Source of the DNA: Mycoplasma anserisalpingitidis
GTDB lineage: Bacteria > Bacillota_I > Bacilli_A > Mycoplasmatales > Metamycoplasmataceae
Direction: 5' to 3'
Length of the DNA stretch: 64,000 nucleotides
NCBI RefSeq assembly: GCF_007859615.1
Contig: NZ_CP042295.1
Coordinates: 682,001-746,000 of the forward strand
The first letter of the stretch is position 1; every line of letters begins with the position of its first letter. Positions 1-12,907 of the stretch are shown here, one piece after another. Position numbers and translations under genes: made by a program. The notes beneath the pieces were generated by a model that had not been told where the DNA came from, ran no database searches, and was given only the letters and a program-made list of their open reading frames with translations.

Positions 1-1651
1 CATTTTTACCGTCTGTTGATTCTGTTACAACAACATCTTTAACAGCAAATTTTCCACTTTCTGGTGTAACTACTTGAGCGTTTGCTTCTTTAGAATCTTT
101 GAATGTTAAAGCAAGAATTGATTTAGCTAAATCAAAATCTTTAAGTGCTTTTTCATTATTGAATTCTTCAGCATATTGTGAAGCTAAATATCATTTTTTG
201 TTTTTAAGATTTGCTAAATTTTTATTTACATAAACTGTTTCATCTTTGAATTGAGCTTCAGCTGAAGCAGCCATTTTATCTAAAACTTTTTGAATTTCAG
301 CATTTGTATCAACAGTTTCGTCTTTTTTGCTTTCAAAGTTGTATCCACTTACTAATACTTCTTTAGAAACTGAAACACCATCTTTAGAAATTGCGTATGT
401 AACTAATAATGTTTCTGGGTGTTGTACTGTAGTTCTAGCTGAAACTACTTCAAATGTTACACCTTCTGGTAAAACATCTGTGTTAACTTTAAGAACTGCT
501 TGATAATTTGCTTTATCACCATTTAGTAATTTTTCAGCTTTTTTTGCTGTACCATTTGCTTCAGTTAATTTTGCGTGAACTAATTTAAGTTGTGATACTA
601 ATTCTTGAAGAGTGTTGCTTGTTTCTAAAGCTTCTTTAGAGAATTCTTTGAATCCAAGAACATCAACAGAAACTACTAAAGGTTCTGCACCTTCCACTTT
701 TGATTTTAATGTTACTTCAACTGTAACTTTAGCTGCATTATTATCACCAGTTACTTTTGTAACTTCAGCTGTAGCATTAGCATTTTCATCAAATAATACA
801 AGGAAGTTTTCAATTTGTGCATCACTAGCTAATGTTAATGATTTTTTGAATCCTTCAACAGTTGTAACTTTCAATGTTTTTGCTAATTCTTCTAATCTAG
901 CTTTTTCAGATGCAACGATTTCAGCTTTTTTAGCTTCTAATTCTTCATTGTATTGAGTTTCATTTTTGAAACCTGGATGTAAAACTGTGATTTCAGCAAA
1001 CACATCTGGTTGAACTAAACTTCTAAGTAATACTGTTATTTCAGCTGTATCATTTTTAGCTTTAACACCTTGAATAGATGCTTCAACAGCTTCGATTACT
1101 TCATTTGTTGTTTTATTTGTTGGTTTACCATTGAGTTCAAATAATTTTTTAAGTTCAACAGAAGATAATGATGGTAAGTATAAATCAGCCTTTTCTGTTT
1201 CACCTACATATACTGTTTCAATAGTAGCTTTTTGTAAAGTTTCTCTCAATTTATTCTTTTCTTTTAAGAACATTTCAGGAACAATTTCATTTCCATCAAA
1301 TTCTTGTGTAAGAACAACTGGAGTTAATTCATTATTGTTTAAAGCTGTAATTTTAGCTTCAACATTAACTTTAAATGTTTCTTTGTTTACTTCAACTTTT
1401 GTAATTGTATAAACAAAAATTTCATTCTTATTACTTGTAGATTTTACTTCGAAGTCATTTGTTGTTAAAGATGATGCATGTTGTAAACTTAAACCATTTT
1501 TAACAACGATAGAACTTGAAGATTTTTCAAGTTCTAAATCTTCTTGTGTAGTTTTAGATTCGTTATTACAACTTACTGCAAGTGCACCAGCAGCAAGTGT
1601 TAAACCACCTAATGAAGAAGATAAAATAACTAATTTTTTATTATTTTTCAT
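1..1651 (-). CDS. Variable-surface-type lipoprotein (C-terminus off the window)
   Basis: This is a surface-anchored prolipoprotein that continues beyond the left edge. The start at 1651 is chosen because it opens a signal peptide (MKNNKK, then a hydrophobic stretch) ending in a lipobox ALAVSC; an AGGA lies just upstream. An apparent stop near 190 is a UGA Trp codon. After the Cys the protein consists of repeated modules of about 90-130 residues that each end in a strand with V-x-G-F or similar (HPGF, VLGF, SGYNF). This organisation matches the 'lipoprotein 17-related variable surface protein' family (PF04200) of mycoplasmas. The family is established as surface exposed; a role here in antigenic variation is inferred. 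A 15-bp homopolymer lies upstream of its promoter. Confidence 0.85.
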
Positions 1652-1737
1652 TTTTATCCTTTTCTTTTGTATTTGAGGCAAAATATAGCTGTACATTTGC
1701 AATCGATACTATTTTTACCACATTTGGCCTCGCTTAT

Positions 1738-1778
1738 ATTATACACATATTAAAATATTAAATAAAAAAAAAAAAAAA
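1738..1778 (-). promoter_or_regulatory. Promoter with upstream 15-bp poly-T tract
   Basis: On the minus strand a TATAAT -10 box occupies 1738-1743. A run of 15 T (15 A on the plus strand, 1764-1778) starts 20 nt upstream of it, where a -35 box would lie. No other -35 candidate is evident. Homopolymer tracts in this position control phase-variable lipoprotein genes in other mycoplasmas (vlp of M. hyorhinis). The use here is inferred. Confidence 0.5.
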
Positions 1779-1960
1779 TGAAAAATTTTACAGTTCGTAG
1801 TGTATTTAGATTATATATATAGAGTTTTAGTCAAAAATCGTTTTAAGCTCGATAAAATATGAAAATTTATTCCATAAATTATTAAATCAAAACTGATATA
1901 ACAATACTGCAAATAGTTGAAAGTGTCTCAATTTATAATGTAGGTATTTTTCATTTAATT

Positions 1961-1969
1961 TGATATAAT
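1961..1969 (+). promoter_or_regulatory. Extended -10 promoter of gyrB
   Basis: TGATATAAT is an exact TGnTATAAT extended -10 box. It lies 37 nt before the gyrB start codon, and a GAGGTG Shine-Dalgarno (1997-2002) follows. The intergenic stretch 1652-2006 otherwise holds only the divergent lipoprotein promoter and the poly-A tract. Confidence 0.65.
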
Positions 1970-2003
1970 TTAAAAATAATTTATAAGTTATAAATTGAGG
2001 TGA

Positions 2004-3965
<1,962 letters not shown>

Positions 3966-3972
3966 TGAATTT

Positions 3973-3998
3973 CTGATTAGTTAACTAATCAGATTTTT
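3973..3998 (+). terminator. Intrinsic terminator of gyrB
   Basis: The perfect palindrome CTGATTAGTTAACTAATCAG (8-bp stem, TTAA loop) is followed by TTTTTATTT, eight nt after the gyrB stop. Confidence 0.85.
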
Positions 3999-4145
3999 AT
4001 TTAATTCATATAAAAAAGTTGATTAATCACAACTAAAATTCTTTTATTTTTTCAATATCCTTATATAATACATTTATATATTAAGATAGCTTATCTTATA
4101 TTAAATATTTTTTTATTTTCAATAATCAAAATACATGGAGAAAAG

Positions 4146-6032
4146 ATGAACCCAACAAGAATCATACCCTTAGGTGGAGTTCAGGAAATTGGTAAAGCCA
4201 CCCTATTAATTGAACAAGATGATCACATCTTTTTAATTGATGCTGGAATTAAATTTGCTGATACTTTCACAACAGGAATTAAAGGAATTATTCCTAATTA
4301 TTCATACTTAAATTTACCTAATAAAAAAGTCGAAGCTTTATTTATAACACATGGACATGAAGACCATATCGGTGGTGTTATTTATTTAGTTAAACAAACT
4401 AAACTCAAGAAAATTTTTGCACCTAAAATTGCTATTAGTTACTTAAAACTTAAATTTGAAGAACATAAAATAACACGCAAAATCGAATTCTTTGAAATTG
4501 ACAAAAATGACACTTATAAATTCCCAAAAGGAGTTGTAGTAGATTTTTGAACTGCACAACACTCAATTCCTGATGCTTTCGGTGTAAGAATTACAACTCC
4601 ACATGGAAAAATTATGTGTACAGGAGATTTTAGATTTGACTATACGCCTATTGGAAACTACACCGACTTTGCTCGTTTAGATGAAATTGGAAAACAAGGT
4701 TTGACTGCTTTACTTAGTGACTCAACTAATGCAATGCGCCCTTTTCACTCACCTAGCGAAAAAGATATTTTAGTTGATATCAAAAAGCATATGGAAAATG
4801 CAAAACGCAAAATCATTATTACAGCTTTTGCATCAAATTTAACTAGAGTTAAGGTTATTATTGAACTAGCCGCTCAGTTAGATAAAAAAATTGTTACTTT
4901 TGGTCGTTCTATGATTCAAGGAATTAAAATTGGACGTAAATTAGGTTATATCGATGTTCCGTCTGATATTTTTATTGATAAAAAACAACTTTCATCGATT
5001 GATGATTCTAAACTCGTTGTTTTAACTACTGGTTCACAAGGTGAGCAACTTGCAGCTCTTTCAAGGATGTCATATGGTAAACATCCATCAATAAAAATTT
5101 CCAAAGGTGATACAGTAATTTTCTCAAGTAGTCCAATCCCCGGAAACAGAATGGTGATTGAATTACTTATAAATAGACTTTATAAATTAGGTGCTACAAT
5201 AAAAGAAAATGGTACCGATGGATATCTTCACACTTCTGGACACGCTTATCGTCATGAACATGATAAAATTTTTCAATTAACAAAACCTAAATATTTCATT
5301 CCATATCATGGTGAATATAGAATGTCAATAGTACATGGTCAAAGTGGTGTTGAAAATGGTGTGGATCCTAATAACATTATTATTCCTGAAGCTGGAAGAG
5401 TTTACGAAATGAAGGATGAAGTTATTACTCCTACAAACGAAATGATTGATTATGGACCAATTTATATTGATGGTACATCCATTTTAAATACTAATGCAGC
5501 ATTAATTAAAGAACGTGCAAAATTAGGAACTTCAGGATTTGTTTCAACTATTTTAACAATCAATAAGAAAACAAATTCAATCATCGGAAAACCACAAATC
5601 ATAAGCCGTGGAGCATTCTTTGTTAAAAATTCAACAAAACTAATTGAAGAAACTAAAAGAATTGTTCATGGTTCAATATTGCACTGTATAAGAAATAATT
5701 CAAATTGAACAATCCCTGAATTAAAACAACTTATCATTGATCGTCTCTCAACTTTATATCACAAAGAAAGAAGACGTGTTCCGTTAATTATTCCTATCTT
5801 TAACATAATCGACACAGATGAAGCAAAAGATAAGAATAACAAAAACAAAAAAGATAAGAAACTAAAAGTTACTTTTGAATCTGATCAAAAGACCAATACA
5901 CAACAACAAAAACGTTCAGGGGTTGCCCAAGCCGAAAAAATTGTTGAAGAACTTAGAAAAGGCATCAATAAAAAAGTTAAAGAGACCGAAGAACATATGT
6001 ATAACGAAATGTCAGAAGACGAGGAATTATAG
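4146..6032 (+). CDS. rnj: Ribonuclease J
   Basis: Metallo-beta-lactamase/beta-CASP RNase with 5'-3' exonuclease and endonuclease activity in RNA decay and maturation. The 628-aa product begins IIPLGGVQEIGK and carries the zinc-binding motif THGHEDHIGG near residue 68. The beta-CASP region includes LLSDSTNA and the late His motif TSGHAYRHEHD. The C-terminus is a Lys/Glu-rich tail. Two internal UGA codons (near 4548 and 5706) are Trp. The start at 4146 follows a GGAG. The stop lies 2 nt before hpt, so the two genes form an operon. J1 versus J2 cannot be decided from sequence alone. Confidence 0.93.
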
Positions 6033-6034
6033 TT

Positions 6035-6586
6035 ATGACTTTAGTAGATAAAAGAATCAAAAAAGTTTTATATTCTCAAGTAGAAATTGAACAAAAAATT
6101 GTTGAACTTGCTGACTGAGTTAATGAAGAATTTAAGGATAGCAAAAATCTAATAATTGTTTGTCTATTAAAAGGTGCCATGCCTTTTATGGCTCAATTAA
6201 TTAAAAGTGTTAGCGTTGATCACTCAATCGATTTTATGATCACTTCAAGCTATGCAGGTTCACATGCAAGTAGCGGAAGTGTTAAAATTATTATGGATTT
6301 AGCTAATGACATTGAAAATAAGGACGTTTTAGTTGTTGAAGACATCATTGATTCAGGTATAACCCTTGATAAAATTAAAGATATTTTACAAACTAGAAAG
6401 CCAAATAAATTAAAAATATTGACATTTCTTGACAAACCTTATAATCGTAAGGTTCAATTGAATGCTGATAAATTCGGTTTTCTTGTACCAAATGAATTTT
6501 TAGTTGGTTTTGGATTAGACTACAAGGAAAAGATGCGTAATCTTCCTTATATTGGAATTTTTGATGAAAAATTTTTAGAAAAATAA
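6035..6586 (+). CDS. hpt: Hypoxanthine(-guanine) phosphoribosyltransferase
   Basis: Purine salvage enzyme making IMP/GMP from the free base and PRPP, needed in an organism with little or no purine synthesis. The 183-aa length is usual. The PRPP-binding motif VLVVEDIIDSGITL lies near residue 100. The LKGAMPFM segment near residue 47 and the flexible-loop SSYAGS are typical. One Trp is UGA (6116). The start overlaps the region just after the rnj stop (2-nt gap), so it is translationally close to rnj. A shared terminator with the converging pyk follows. Confidence 0.93.
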
Positions 6587-6617
6587 AAAGTTAAGTTTAA
6601 TCACTTAACTTTTTTCA
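6585..6617. terminator. Bidirectional terminator between hpt and pyk
   Basis: AAAAAGTTAAGT, a short loop and ACTTAACTTTTTT form a stem with A-run and T-run on either side. It lies between two convergent stop codons, so it can serve both genes. Confidence 0.8.
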
Positions 6618-6624
6618 TATTGAC

Positions 6625-8058
6625 TTATTTAACAACGTGTTCTGTAATTGAATGATTTTCAACAACAAGGTATTTGTCACCTGGTTGTGGTTCATATGGT
6701 TCTAAAGCTTCGATAGCACTTGCATGGTTGTTTTTGATTTCATTGAATAAACGTAATGAGTCTACTGATGTGAACACACTTGATGTAGCTCCAAAAGCGT
6801 TAATCATTTTTTCATCGTTTACAATACCAATAATTGCTGTGTTTGGACGGAATTTAGCAACTTCTTTAAGTAATTGTCCTGTTCTTGAAAGAACAATAGC
6901 GTATTTGTAATCTCCACGACGTACTCTATTAGCAACTTCATAAGCAATTAATGAACGTGGGTTTTCTGGATCTGAGTTTTTACGTACTTCTTCAAGTTGA
7001 ACATCATAGTAATTTTTTGAGTAGAATTCTTTTTCAGCTCTTCTGTTGATTGCTGACATAACTTTAACAGCTTCAAGTGGGAATTTACCGTTTGCAGATT
7101 CACCTGAAAGCATTGTTGAGTCTGCTCCTAATTCTGTAGCAAGGTAAACGTCTGTAACTTCAGCACGTGTTGGATGTGGATTGTTTTCCATTGAGTCTAA
7201 CATTTGTGTAGCAACAATAACTGGTTTTCCAGCTTCTCTACATTTTCTGATCATAACTTTTTGGAAGTATGGAACATCATAGTAAGGAATTTCTAATCCT
7301 AAATCTCCACGAGCAACCATAATACCATCTGATTCAGCAATAATTTCGTCGATATTTGTAACTCCTAAGTGAGACTCGATTTTAGAAATAATTTGTACGT
7401 GTTCTCCACCATTAGCATTTAATAATTCACGTAATTCTCTAACGTTTTTAGCTGAGTTAACGAATGAAGCAGCAACATAGTTAATTCCACTTTTAATTCC
7501 AAAGATAACGTCATCAATATCTTTTTGAGCTAAGAATGGAAGTGTAAAGTCAACACCTGGAAGGTTAATACGTTTGTTTGTTTTTAATTTGTGTGAGTTT
7601 TCAGCTTTAGCTTTAACATAACCTTTACCAACTTCTGTAACTACTGTAGATAATTTACCATCATCTAATAAAACTTGGTTACCAACAATTAAGTCAGCTG
7701 ACATATCGTAAGCAACTGTAATTTCAGTGTCTGTTCCTTCAAAGTTTTTGTATTTATCTTCTGTAGTTCAAATAAGTAATTCTGTACCTGCTTTAATTTG
7801 TTGAACACCATCTTTCATTTTTCCAACACGAATTTCTGGTCCTTTTGTGTCTAACATTAATGAAACAGGAATTCTTAAGTCTTTTGAAATTTGTTGTCCA
7901 AGAACAAATTTATTTAATTGTTCTGAGTGATCTCCATGACTGAAGTTAGCTCTAACTGTTGTAACTCCGTTTTCAATTAAAGAACGTAATGTATCGTAAT
8001 TGTCACTAGATGGACCGATTGTAGCAACTAATTTACTTCTTTTGTTAATTAAGTTCAT
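6625..8058 (-). CDS. pyk: Pyruvate kinase
   Basis: Last step of glycolysis, PEP + ADP to pyruvate + ATP. The 477-aa product has the usual length without an extra C-terminal PEP-utiliser domain. Recognisable segments are KLVATIGPSS at the N-terminus, MLDTKGPEIR, the catalytic-lysine region ISKIESHLGV, MVARGDLG, and ATQMLDSM...PTRAEVTDV. The start at 8058 is chosen over an in-frame start 7 codons upstream because GGAGAG lies at the right distance. One UGA Trp occurs at about 7769. It is on its own transcript, convergent with rnj-hpt. Confidence 0.95.
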
Positions 8059-8204
8059 TTTCTCTCCTATATTTTTCAATTTCTAAGTATTATTGTTTTA
8101 AATCATTTATATTTTAACACATTAAAAATTTATTCACTATTTATAAGGTTTTTTTACTGAAATATTTTCTTATTTTTATTTGCTTAATTTTTTAGTATTT
8201 TTCA

Positions 8205-8235
8205 AGCAGAAAATAAAAGCCAGGAATTATTCCTG
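8205..8235 (-). terminator. Terminator overlapping the stop of the pta operon
   Basis: On the minus strand GTCAGGAATAATTCCTGGC forms a hairpin followed by TTTTATTTTC. The stop codon of the secreted-protein gene (8227-8229) is inside the stem. Confidence 0.75.
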
Positions 8236-9627
8236 ACTATTGTCATTTTCCTCGCTATTAGTATTATTTTCATCAGAGTTAGATTCTGTTTTAAAAGATT
8301 CTAATGAAAATCCTTTTTTATCATTTGTATTTGAAGGAGTGATAAATTTTGAAGTAAAGTCAAATTCAATCAAACTATTTTCTTTATTAAATAAAGTTCT
8401 ATGTGGAATTAGTTTATATTGAATTTCTAAACAATTTGTTTCAACATTTCTCACAGGAGGATAAAATTGAATATCAAATTTTTCAAGTAATTTCTCTAAT
8501 TTTGCTTGATTTTCCTTATGTTTTTCATCGCTAGTACCTGGAGTTTTTACTACATCAATTTTTAAATTATTATAGTTCATTGTTTGTTCATCATATCCTT
8601 TAGAAATCTCATCAATAGTTAGACCATAAATATGTGAACCATCTTTTTGAGTGACAGTTAACAAATCATAGATTTCATTAGCATAAAGAAAGTCTAAGTA
8701 AAACATTTCAACTTGTATATTATTCGCAACATTAACTTTTTCATTGATTTTTGACAATTCTTCTTCATTAGCTTCGTACACCTTTGAATAAACTGGTATA
8801 TTTAATGAAACTAAATCAGGATCATTTTCATTAACGTTTAATTGTAATCTAACACTTGAATAATCAACGTTTGTAGAATTTGTGTATTTAACAGCATCTA
8901 AAAGTAGGCTATTTAATGTTTGAGCTTTTTCACTTTTATAACTATCAGAAATTGTTTGTTTGAATTTTTCAACTGTTTCATAACTTTTGATGTAGTCTTT
9001 GATTTTTATTTTACTTATTGAACCTGAATGTGGGTAAAATTTATAATAATTAGAATTTTCTTCTTTTTCAAGTTTTTTAAATCCACTTACTTTATATAAA
9101 TGTTCAAATCTTCTGATTTTACTTGATTCAAGTTTCTTATCATTGTAAAGCTTTTGATCTTCCTTATCAACAAGAATAATTTTTAGGAATAATTCACCAG
9201 TAAAGTCATTAGCATAGCTATAAAAAGTCACATTATAATCTAAATATAATTCATTAATATTTCTAAGTTTTTTAGTTATCAGTGAAAAATTTTTGTCAGT
9301 AAAGTCATTAGTATCTTTTAACTTAAATTGATTTTCTCAATAATTTTTGTATTTTAGCTCATAAAATGCTGAAACATCATTCTTAAATAACCTTGGATAT
9401 GAATCTGAAAAATCACTAGCATATTTTGTTTTTAATATCTCATCTTTAACATTAAGTTCTAATTCAGCTAAATTAAAAGATAATCCAGTTCTTTTAATTG
9501 GAACAATATTTTGATTTTCTGTGTTATTTTTATTATTTACAGCTTTAGCTGATAATAAAGCAACTGAAGTTCCAACTGAAACTACTAAAGAAGCACCAAG
9601 AATGATATTTTTTAGTTTTGTTTTCAT
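8227..9627 (-). CDS. Putative secreted or N-terminally anchored protein, unknown function
   Basis: Product of 466 aa that I do not recognise. It starts MKTKLKN followed by a hydrophobic segment to about residue 28 with no Cys, so it is an uncleaved anchor or a signal peptide but not a lipoprotein. The rest is hydrophilic, rich in Lys/Glu/Asn, with an Asn/Glu-rich acidic tail (SNSDENNTNSEENDNSQE). One UGA Trp lies at 9337. AAGGAG precedes the start. It is last in the operon pta-ackA-coaD-engB, with a 1-nt gap after engB, and a terminator overlaps its stop. The linkage to acetate metabolism probably reflects co-transcription only. Confidence 0.75.
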
Positions 9628-9628
9628 A

Positions 9629-10204
9629 TTATTCTCCTTTAAAAATATATTCTATTTTGTCTTTTAATTTATCTATATTAGTTTTTTTGAGCGTTGAAAC
9701 AAGTACGTAATCAAACTCAAATCATTCACTTTCAATTTCTTTTATTAGTCTTAAAAGTTTAGATTTTTCGCTTTGGTTTAACTTGTCTAGTTTAGTAAAA
9801 ACAAATGTAATTGGTTTTTGTAAAGCCTTAATATAACTAATTACTTGTGAATCAAGTTCGGTTATGCCTCTGCGAGAATCTAATAGCAAGAAAATATGTC
9901 TTAAATTTGTTGAATTTTCAAGATATTCTTGAATCATTAAATTCATTTTATCATTTTCTCTAGTACTCATTTTTGCATAACCATAACCAGGTAAATCCAC
10001 GATAACCTTGTTTTCATCAGCAAAATAGTTTAATAACTGAGTTCTACCTGGAGTTTTACTAACTCTAGCTAAATTAGAAATATTTGTAATACTATTAATT
10101 AAACTGCTTTTCCCAACATTTGAACGCCCTCAAAAGCATATTTCAACACCAGAATGCACTAATCAATTTGATTTATTTGAACTGCTTTTAATAAATTTAA
10201 ACAT
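9629..10204 (-). CDS. engB: Ribosome biogenesis GTPase EngB (YsxC/YihA)
   Basis: P-loop GTPase needed for 50S subunit maturation. The 191-aa length is usual. Motifs: G1 GRSNVGKSSL, G2 SKTPGRTQ, G3 DLPGYGYAK, G4 FTKLDKL. UGA encodes Trp in ICFWGRS and near the C-terminus. The start at 10204 has AAGGAG 8 nt upstream and overlaps the 3' end of coaD. Its stop codon lies inside the Shine-Dalgarno region of the next gene, so translation is probably coupled. Confidence 0.92.
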
Positions 10205-10628
10205 TTTTAAGTTTCTCCTTATGTCTTTCAAGTGTTGAACTGTAATTTATATCTTCATAATTAGGCATAATTAAAATTGTTTCAAGTTCGTTGTTTAATG
10301 TTTTATTCCCGGCAGCAAGTTCTAGTTCATAATTAAAATCAGTATTATTTCTTGCGCTTCTGATAATGAAATTTACTTTTAACTCTCTAGCTATATCTGC
10401 AATAAATCCACTTTTATTAATTAAAACTTCAACATTATCTAAATCTTTAACTTTTTCTTTTACGTCATTAAATCTTTTATCTATGTTTGATTGATTATCT
10501 TTATCAGGATTTATTGAAACTATTATAAAAATAGCATCAAAAATTTTTAATGCTTTTTTTAATATTTCCATGTGTCCTTTGTGTCAAGGATCAAAGGAAC
10601 CTGGATAAATAGCGTACTTTTTATTCAT
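10197..10628 (-). CDS. coaD: Phosphopantetheine adenylyltransferase
   Basis: Penultimate step of CoA synthesis: 4'-phosphopantetheine + ATP to dephospho-CoA. The 143-aa product starts MNKKYAIYPGSFDPWHKGH, which contains the nucleotidyltransferase T/SFDP and HxGH motifs (HKGH). The Trp is UGA, so the gene looks shorter unless UGA is read through. RSARNNTDFNYE is the usual R-x-R-N segment. The C-terminal SSTLxR region is abbreviated (YSSTLERH). The start overlaps the ackA stop by 8 nt and its end overlaps engB by 8 nt. In context it links CoA to the acetyl-CoA-dependent Pta-AckA pathway. Confidence 0.9.
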
Positions 10629-11805
10629 ATAATTTAACTGCATCACGAGCAATAACTAATTCTTCATTAGTTCTAATTACATAAACAGGAATTTCAGAAT
10701 CCGGAGTTGAAATTAACTCAAATTCAGAAATATTTCCGTTGTTTTTAGCTGAATCTAACTTAATGTGTCTAAAATTAATTTTATCAATAACTTCTTGTCT
10801 GAATTTCGGACTATTTTCACCAACTCCTGCTGTAAAAACTAACGCATCAACATTAGGTCCAATCTTATTAAAGTAAATTGATGTGTAATCAACAATTTTT
10901 TGTACATAAAGTTCAAGAGCAAAAATAGCATTTTCATTACCGTTTTCAGCAGCACTTCTAACATCACGCATATCACTTGATACACCAGAAACACCAAGAA
11001 GTCCAGATTGTTTATTTAACATGTTTGTAAATTCACTAATATTTACATTCATTTCTTTCATTAAAAATTCATGAATTGATGGATCAATATCACCACTTCT
11101 AGTACCCATCATAATTCCAGCAAGAGGTGTAAGTCCCATTGATGTATCGAAAGATTTTGAGTCTTTTACAGCACATAATGATGCTCCATTACCAATATGT
11201 AAGTTGACGAAGTTAACTGATTTTTTACCAAGAATCTCTTGAAGTTTGTCAGTTATATATCTGTGCGAAATACCATGTGCACCATATTTTTTAATTCCAT
11301 ATTTTTCACTAATTTCTCTTGGAATAGGATAAGTTGAATTTACTTTATTAATTGTTGTATGGAAAGCGGTATCAAAATTTGCGCTTGCTTTAGCATGTGG
11401 AATTACTTCATTAAAAGCTCTAATAGCTTGAATAGCTCCTGGGTTGTGTAATGGTGCATAAATTGAAACTTCATCAATTAATTGAATTTCTTTTTCAGTT
11501 AATTTTGAAGCTTTATCAAAGTATGGTCCACCTTGGACAATTCTATATCCAATGTATTCTATTTCTTTAACATCGTTAATAATCTTTAACTCATTTAACA
11601 TTTCCAAAATGTGTTGAGCTGCAACATGGTGGTTTGGTAAAGCTAATTCTTTTTCATGTTTTCCATTGAATTTAATTGTTATATTACCCATTGGAAGAAT
11701 AATTCTTTCAGCAATACCTGTAGCAACAACTTCAAAATTCTCTTTGTTAAAAAGAGTTAATTTAATTGAGCTACTTCCTGCATTAATTACCAAAATTTTA
11801 GACAT
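10621..11805 (-). CDS. ackA: Acetate kinase
   Basis: Converts acetyl phosphate + ADP to acetate + ATP, a main ATP-yielding step in fermenting mycoplasmas. The 394-aa product is full length. It starts KILVINAGSSSIKLTLF. The N-x-H-x-G motif NLHIGNGASL, the DTSMGLTPLAGIMMGTRSGDIDP segment and FTAGVGEN near the C-terminus are family signatures. The start is preceded by AAGGAG inside the end of pta, 3 nt after the pta stop. It forms an operon with pta upstream and coaD downstream. Confidence 0.96.
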   Translation of the reverse strand: MSKILVINAGSSSIKLTLFNKENFEVVATGIAERIILPMGNITIKFNGKHEKELALPNHHVAAQHILEMLNELKIINDVKEIEYIGYRIVQGGPYFDKASKLTEKEIQLIDEVSIYAPLHNPGAIQAIRAFNEVIPHAKASANFDTAFHTTINKVNSTYPIPREISEKYGIKKYGAHGISHRYITDKLQEILGKKSVNFVNLHIGNGASLCAVKDSKSFDTSMGLTPLAGIMMGTRSGDIDPSIHEFLMKEMNVNISEFTNMLNKQSGLLGVSGVSSDMRDVRSAAENGNENAIFALELYVQKIVDYTSIYFNKIGPNVDALVFTAGVGENSPKFRQEVIDKINFRHIKLDSAKNNGNISEFELISTPDSEIPVYVIRTNEELVIARDAVKLYE

Positions 11806-11808
11806 TGA

Positions 11809-12768
11809 TTAAACTCCTTCTGATTGTAAAACTGTAATTAAAACAGTATTTAAAACATCTTCAACTGTACTTCCTCTCGAAAGGTCATTTACTGGTTTGT
11901 TTGTACCGACTACTACTGGTCCAATTGCACCATAGCCTCCAAGACGTTGAACTAATTTATATCCAATATTTCCAGCACCTAAATCTGGGAAAACTAAAAC
12001 ATTGGCTCTTTCGCTATAAGATTCTCTAGAATATTTTGCTTTTCTAATTTCAGAAACTAAAGCTGCATCGAGTTGTATTTCACCAATAGCTTTAACGCCT
12101 TTATAATTTTCGTTAAATAAATCAGTTGCATTTCTTACCATGACTGTTTCATCAGTTTTGGCAGAACCATCTGTTGAAAAGCTTAAAAACGCAACTCTAG
12201 GATCAAATCCCATTTGTTTAGCAAAATCAGCTGCATTAAGTCCAATTTCACTAAGTTGTTCTTGATTAGGTTTTGGGTTTACTGAAATGTCACTAAAGAT
12301 TAATGTATCCTCATCTTTATGCATAATCATAACTGAACTAATTGTCTTGATTCCAGGTTTTGGTCCAATAGTTTTAAATGCTGCTCTTAAAATGTCTGCT
12401 GTTGAATAATTCAATCCACCAACAACTCCATCAATTTTTCCTTGAGCTAAAAGCATCATTGCATAAAATGGACGCGAACTAAGTGCTTTGATTGCTTGTT
12501 CTTCAGTTTCTTTACCTTTTCTTAAAACTACATAATCTTTAACCATTTGTTCAATTACATTTTTATCACTGTTCATGTTTAAAAAATGTAAATTATCAAC
12601 TGGTTCATGATCTTTCTCAACTAATAAAGTCACTTCAATATTTTTGTATTTTTTAGAAAGTGATTTAGCCGCTTCAATGCTTCTATTATCATCACCATCA
12701 ATCAATACAATTTTTTTAGTTGTATTGATTTCTTTTATTTTTTTGTCTAATAAATCAATAAATTTCAT
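11809..12768 (-). CDS. pta: Phosphate acetyltransferase
   Basis: Acetyl-CoA + Pi to acetyl phosphate, feeding AckA. The 319-aa product is the short single-domain form common in Firmicutes and mollicutes. Seen motifs: GKIDGVVGGLNYSTAD, KPGIKTISSVMIM, FLSFSTDGSAKT, and the conserved VFPDLGAGNIGYKLVQRLGGYGAIGP near the end. GGAG lies 5 nt before the start. It is first in the operon pta-ackA-coaD-engB-secreted protein. Confidence 0.95.
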   Translation of the reverse strand: MKFIDLLDKKIKEINTTKKIVLIDGDDNRSIEAAKSLSKKYKNIEVTLLVEKDHEPVDNLHFLNMNSDKNVIEQMVKDYVVLRKGKETEEQAIKALSSRPFYAMMLLAQGKIDGVVGGLNYSTADILRAAFKTIGPKPGIKTISSVMIMHKDEDTLIFSDISVNPKPNQEQLSEIGLNAADFAKQMGFDPRVAFLSFSTDGSAKTDETVMVRNATDLFNENYKGVKAIGEIQLDAALVSEIRKAKYSRESYSERANVLVFPDLGAGNIGYKLVQRLGGYGAIGPVVVGTNKPVNDLSRGSTVEDVLNTVLITVLQSEGV

Positions 12769-12879
12769 ATCACTCCTATTGTTATTCTTTTATATTCTAC
12801 TATTTTTTATTTATTTTAAAAAAGAATGGTATTTTTGAAACTTTTTTTGCAATATAAAATTGATGTTTTATAATGAATA

Positions 12880-12907
12880 CAAACAAAAAAAGAGTCCTAA
12901 GACTCTT
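12880..12907 (-). terminator. Terminator of the small membrane-protein gene
   Basis: On the minus strand AAGAGTCTTAGGACTCTT (7-bp stem, 4-nt loop) is followed by TTTTTGTTTG. The stop codon overlaps the stem. Confidence 0.8.

Noticed and set aside
612-1412. Two plus-strand ORFs across the lipoprotein gene
   Set aside because: Their sequences are low-complexity antisense shadows of the real minus-strand gene, with no ribosome-binding site or motif.
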